This document shows positions 6,581 to 8,374 of a stretch of DNA of 8,374 nucleotides, in pieces (position 1 is the stretch's first letter; the number at the start of each line of letters is the position of its first letter). The notes under the pieces are model-generated. The model searched no databases. It worked only from the letters and a program-made list of their open reading frames with translations, and was not told where the DNA came from. Source of the stretch: Planctomycetaceae bacterium. GTDB lineage: Bacteria > Planctomycetota > Planctomycetia > Pirellulales > Thermoguttaceae. The stretch covers positions 1 to 8,374 of the forward strand of contig WRCR01000152.1 of assembly GCA_009783865.1 (NCBI GenBank), read 5' to 3'. Position numbers and translations under genes: made by a program.

Positions 6581-8071
6581 TCAAAATGCAGTCACCGATG
6601 TTTGTGCGGTGCGGTCTTCAAGGTTGGGACGAAATATCGTCAAAATTACCAGCGGCAAATACCACGAAATATACAGCGCGCCTTCGTAAAGTTGCCAGAA
6701 CTGAACGCCCAGCATTAACAGAGCGGAACAACTCAACAGAAGAGCGTAATTTTTATGGACGGGCCAAAACAGCAGTCCGAAACACAATACAAGGAAAACC
6801 GCAAAAACGGGAATGCGGTACACTATCCAATCGGGGTTCAGCCAGAAACCGTTGGGCTGCGAAAAAATCCAGAAAGAACTTTTTCCGCATAGATGAAGCA
6901 ACTGATTTCCGTAACTGCCGAGGTTGGGAGATGAAAAGAACAGCAGAAGAGCAAACACGCCGAAGGTAACCGCAACACTGATGAGGAACCGTTTCCAGCC
7001 GCGCAGATAATAAAAACTGCACCACAGAGGAACGAGGAAGGCGGGATAAAAAACCAATGCGGCGGCTGTACCGATGCATATACCGGAAAGAATAGGGCGG
7101 CGGTAAAAGGCAAAACCCCAGAGAATCAATGCCGCTGGAACTATATGGTCGAGACGGCTGGGCATAAGATTAGTGTAAGGATGAAGCAAATACAGTGTTG
7201 CGCAGGCAAAACCGGTGCGGATACTGCCAAAATGACAATGCCCGATGTAAAGAAAGGCGCAGACGATCAAAATGTGTCCTGCAACGGCTGTTAAAACTGC
7301 CCCTAAAAAGAAGAACAGTCCTTCCTTCGGAATGAGCGGAACGCCGTCTTGCTCAAGCAAAGTTGACGCATCGTTTTCCGATTGGTCTGACAACAGGTTC
7401 AATGTTTCCGGCATCAGCCCAGCGGAAGTTCCGCTTAAAATACTGCCGTATTCGCTCGTTTTATTTTCCGGTGCAGGATTCGCCTTTACGTTAGTTGCTG
7501 ATAGTTCTTTTATGTGCCGGCGCACATCCGCAGGCGGGACGAAAATCAAATCTGCTCTCTGCGAAAAGTATTGAAAAGGCAAGAACCCCGGTGTTATGTT
7601 CTTCAATTCCTGCTGCGGTATCCGATGTGAAACGGGGTCGATGCCGATTTTTTTGTCTAGACGCTGCGTTGTCAATAATTGGTCTATGCGGACATTACGG
7701 ACGGAATCAATTCTTGCGCCGCGGTTTATTACAATCGAAGCAATGATGAAGCAGACGAGAACCACGCAGGCAAACGCTAAACCGCTCATTGTCAGATTTG
7801 GTTCCAACAGCGGGCGGCGGACGAGAACAACATCAAGAATCATGCGGATGGAGATGATTGCGCCGATGCAGAAAAGCCAAGTATAACCCCAGGCAGAATC
7901 ACCGAAAGCAAAAAACAATAATCCGGGAACAAGCATTATCAGCCCGAAGATGTCGAGATTTCTGACGCTCCAAAAGCGGTTAAACCTGAAAAATACCGCC
8001 AGTATGATGAGTGCCGATAAGTAAAACCACGTAACCGGCTGAACCTCATACTGTAAAAAGGACGACAACAT
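6581..8071 (-). CDS. Polytopic membrane protein, possible GT-C/GT87-like glycosyltransferase fold
   Basis: The ATG at 8071 gives 496 residues; a TTG at 8107 would add 12. I chose the ATG because QYEVQPVTWFYLSALIILAV then starts near the N-terminus and the promoter candidate at 8116-8143 would leave only about 2 nt before the TTG. About four hydrophobic segments (roughly 15-29, 41-56, 62-81, 96-115) are followed by a polar stretch of about 130 residues (116-250), then seven or eight more segments to about residue 482. The part SGICIGTAAALVFYPAFLVP plus a following basic WKRF resembles the late membrane helices of GT87-like mannosyltransferases, with the small-residue helix ending in YP. I cannot point to a catalytic Asp, so transferase activity is only a possibility. 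It opens the operon with the secreted esterases; a link to envelope or exported glycan handling would fit, but is inference. Confidence 0.75.
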   Translation of the reverse strand: MLSSFLQYEVQPVTWFYLSALIILAVFFRFNRFWSVRNLDIFGLIMLVPGLLFFAFGDSAWGYTWLFCIGAIISIRMILDVVLVRRPLLEPNLTMSGLAFACVVLVCFIIASIVINRGARIDSVRNVRIDQLLTTQRLDKKIGIDPVSHRIPQQELKNITPGFLPFQYFSQRADLIFVPPADVRRHIKELSATNVKANPAPENKTSEYGSILSGTSAGLMPETLNLLSDQSENDASTLLEQDGVPLIPKEGLFFFLGAVLTAVAGHILIVCAFLYIGHCHFGSIRTGFACATLYLLHPYTNLMPSRLDHIVPAALILWGFAFYRRPILSGICIGTAAALVFYPAFLVPLWCSFYYLRGWKRFLISVAVTFGVFALLLFFSSPNLGSYGNQLLHLCGKSSFWIFSQPNGFWLNPDWIVYRIPVFAVFLVLCFGLLFWPVHKNYALLLSCSALLMLGVQFWQLYEGALYISWYLPLVILTIFRPNLEDRTAQTSVTAF

Positions 8072-8115
8072 ATAGATAGGGTACAAAAAACAGGAATGTA
8101 ATTCCAAGTGCGTTC

Positions 8116-8143
8116 AGTGTAATTTCTTTTTCGTGAAATACAA
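8116..8143 (-). promoter_or_regulatory. Weak promoter candidate for the membrane protein-esterase operon
   Basis: Minus strand: TTGTAT (plus 8138-8143, 3 of 6), a 16-bp spacer, TACACT (plus 8116-8121, 4 of 6). Start of transcription would be near 8109, leaving a leader of about 38 nt to the ATG at 8071. Weak on consensus, but the spacing equals that of the two other promoters on this strand. Confidence 0.25.
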
Positions 8144-8161
8144 TAGCGGGAAAATTGATAG

Positions 8162-8181
8162 CCGCCGATGTCAATCGGCGG
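8162..8181. repeat. Perfect 8-bp inverted repeat (hairpin)
   Basis: CCGCCGAT (8162-8169), loop GTCA, ATCGGCGG (8174-8181). No T-run follows on either strand within a few bases, so an intrinsic terminator is unlikely. It may be an operator or part of an interspersed repeat. The loop and edges contain a perfect TTGACA on the minus strand, but no -10 lies at the right distance. Confidence 0.7.
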
Positions 8182-8244
8182 AGTACAACCGGCGGACATG
8201 GTATCACCCCCGCTAAACTTGGCAAGAGCAAAAAGTGCCATGAT

Positions 8245-8272
8245 GAGTAGCGAGTGGTGAGTTGCGAGAGAG
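8245..8272. repeat. Heptamer near-repeats GAGTNGY (four units)
   Basis: Four consecutive 7-bp units: GAGTAGC, GAGTGGT, GAGTTGC and a degraded GAGAGAG. All begin with GAG, and the first three share GAGT. Short heptamer arrays of this kind are known from intergenic DNA of several bacterial groups; what it does here cannot be told. Confidence 0.5.
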
Positions 8273-8323
8273 CCGTAATCGTCAGATTGCGAAAATAACT
8301 GTATTCCATTTCCTGCTGAAATA

Positions 8324-8332
8324 TGGTAAAAT
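8324..8332 (+). promoter_or_regulatory. Extended -10 element of the right-edge gene
   Basis: TGG directly followed by TAAAAT (8327-8332) forms an extended -10; no good -35 lies upstream (TTCCAT at 8304-8309 with 17-bp spacing is poor). The box sits in a small palindrome, GGTA-AAA-TACC (8325-8335). Transcription would start at about 8339, at or next to the ATG. Confidence 0.4.
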
Positions 8333-8339
8333 ACCGTTC

Positions 8340-8374
8340 ATGCCGAAGAAAAAATCCGTTAAATCAGTTGCACC
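8340..8374 (+). CDS. Start of an unidentified gene (runs off the right edge)
   Basis: An ATG at 8340 opens a frame that stays open to the window end and encodes MPKKKSVKSVA, a very basic N-terminus. No Shine-Dalgarno precedes it, but an extended -10 element ends 7 bp upstream, which would yield a leaderless message. Eleven residues are too few to name a family. The basic start could belong to a nucleic-acid-binding protein, or could be chance. Confidence 0.4.
   Translation, partial: MPKKKSVKSVA

Larger units (their letters stand above)
8072..8339. other. Repeat-bearing intergenic region between divergent genes
   Basis: This 268-bp stretch separates the minus-strand operon from the plus-strand gene at the right edge. 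It holds a hairpin (8162-8181), an array of heptamer near-repeats (8245-8272), GC-rich pieces related to the hairpin arm (CCGGCGG at 8189-8195), and promoter candidates on both strands. Open frames here are short and overlap the flanking genes, and I see no gene in it. Confidence 0.6.

Noticed and set aside
6546..6584. TTG at 6584 as start of CE15 copy B with a 4-bp overlap to the upstream stop
   Set aside because: The extra 13 residues have no counterpart in copy A, and the ATG at 6545 gives a standard signal peptide. It remains possible.
8169..8174. Perfect TTGACA on the minus strand as a -35 box
   Set aside because: At 16-18 bp downstream there is no -10-like sequence; the nearest candidate, TATTGT, is 23 bp away.
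8046..8309. Minus-strand frame of 87 codons before the membrane-protein gene
   Set aside because: It covers the hairpin and heptamer repeats, overlaps the membrane-protein start and has no family features or ribosome site.

Overview
The window reads as a chromosomal stretch of a bacterium with moderate GC, most likely a member of the Planctomycetota. This is an inference from three things: a Rho_N plus DUF4912 protein, a multi-gene secreted esterase cluster built on glucuronoyl-esterase-like (CE15) proteins, and a polytopic membrane protein of the kind common in that phylum. Shine-Dalgarno sequences are weak or absent at most starts. I found no tRNA, rRNA, CRISPR array, insertion sequence or phage gene.

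Layout, left to right. (1) 1-512, minus strand: the N-terminal 170 codons of a Rho_N/DUF4912 protein whose 3' end lies off the left edge. (2) 513-820: a divergent intergenic region with a promoter for each flanking gene and a 12-bp-period direct repeat. (3) 821-1429, plus strand: a beta-class carbonic anhydrase starting at TTG. (4) 1422-2519, minus strand: a short isocitrate/isopropylmalate-type dehydrogenase that converges on the carbonic anhydrase with an 8-bp tail-to-tail overlap and has a good promoter just upstream. (5) 2608-8071, minus strand: a tight cluster, in transcription order a polytopic membrane protein, two tandemly duplicated secreted CE15-like esterases, and a secreted alpha/beta-hydrolase of the acetylxylan-esterase/dienelactone-hydrolase type. 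Gaps inside it are 35, 11 and 15 bp, so it is probably one operon; the dehydrogenase may receive readthrough from it. (6) 8072-8339: an intergenic region with a strong hairpin, an array of heptamer near-repeats and opposed promoters. (7) 8340-end, plus strand: the first codons of a gene that runs off the right edge.

The three secreted hydrolases suggest a side-chain or cross-link esterase set acting outside the cytoplasm on plant-type polysaccharides: CE15 enzymes split glucuronoyl esters between xylan and lignin, and the third enzyme could remove acetyl groups. The role of the membrane protein is not evident. The most interesting points are the divergence of the two CE15 paralogues at a catalytic-acid position and in one loop, the shared signal-peptide DNA between neighbouring secreted genes, and the repeat-bearing intergenic region at the right edge. 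I see no convincing entirely new multi-gene system.
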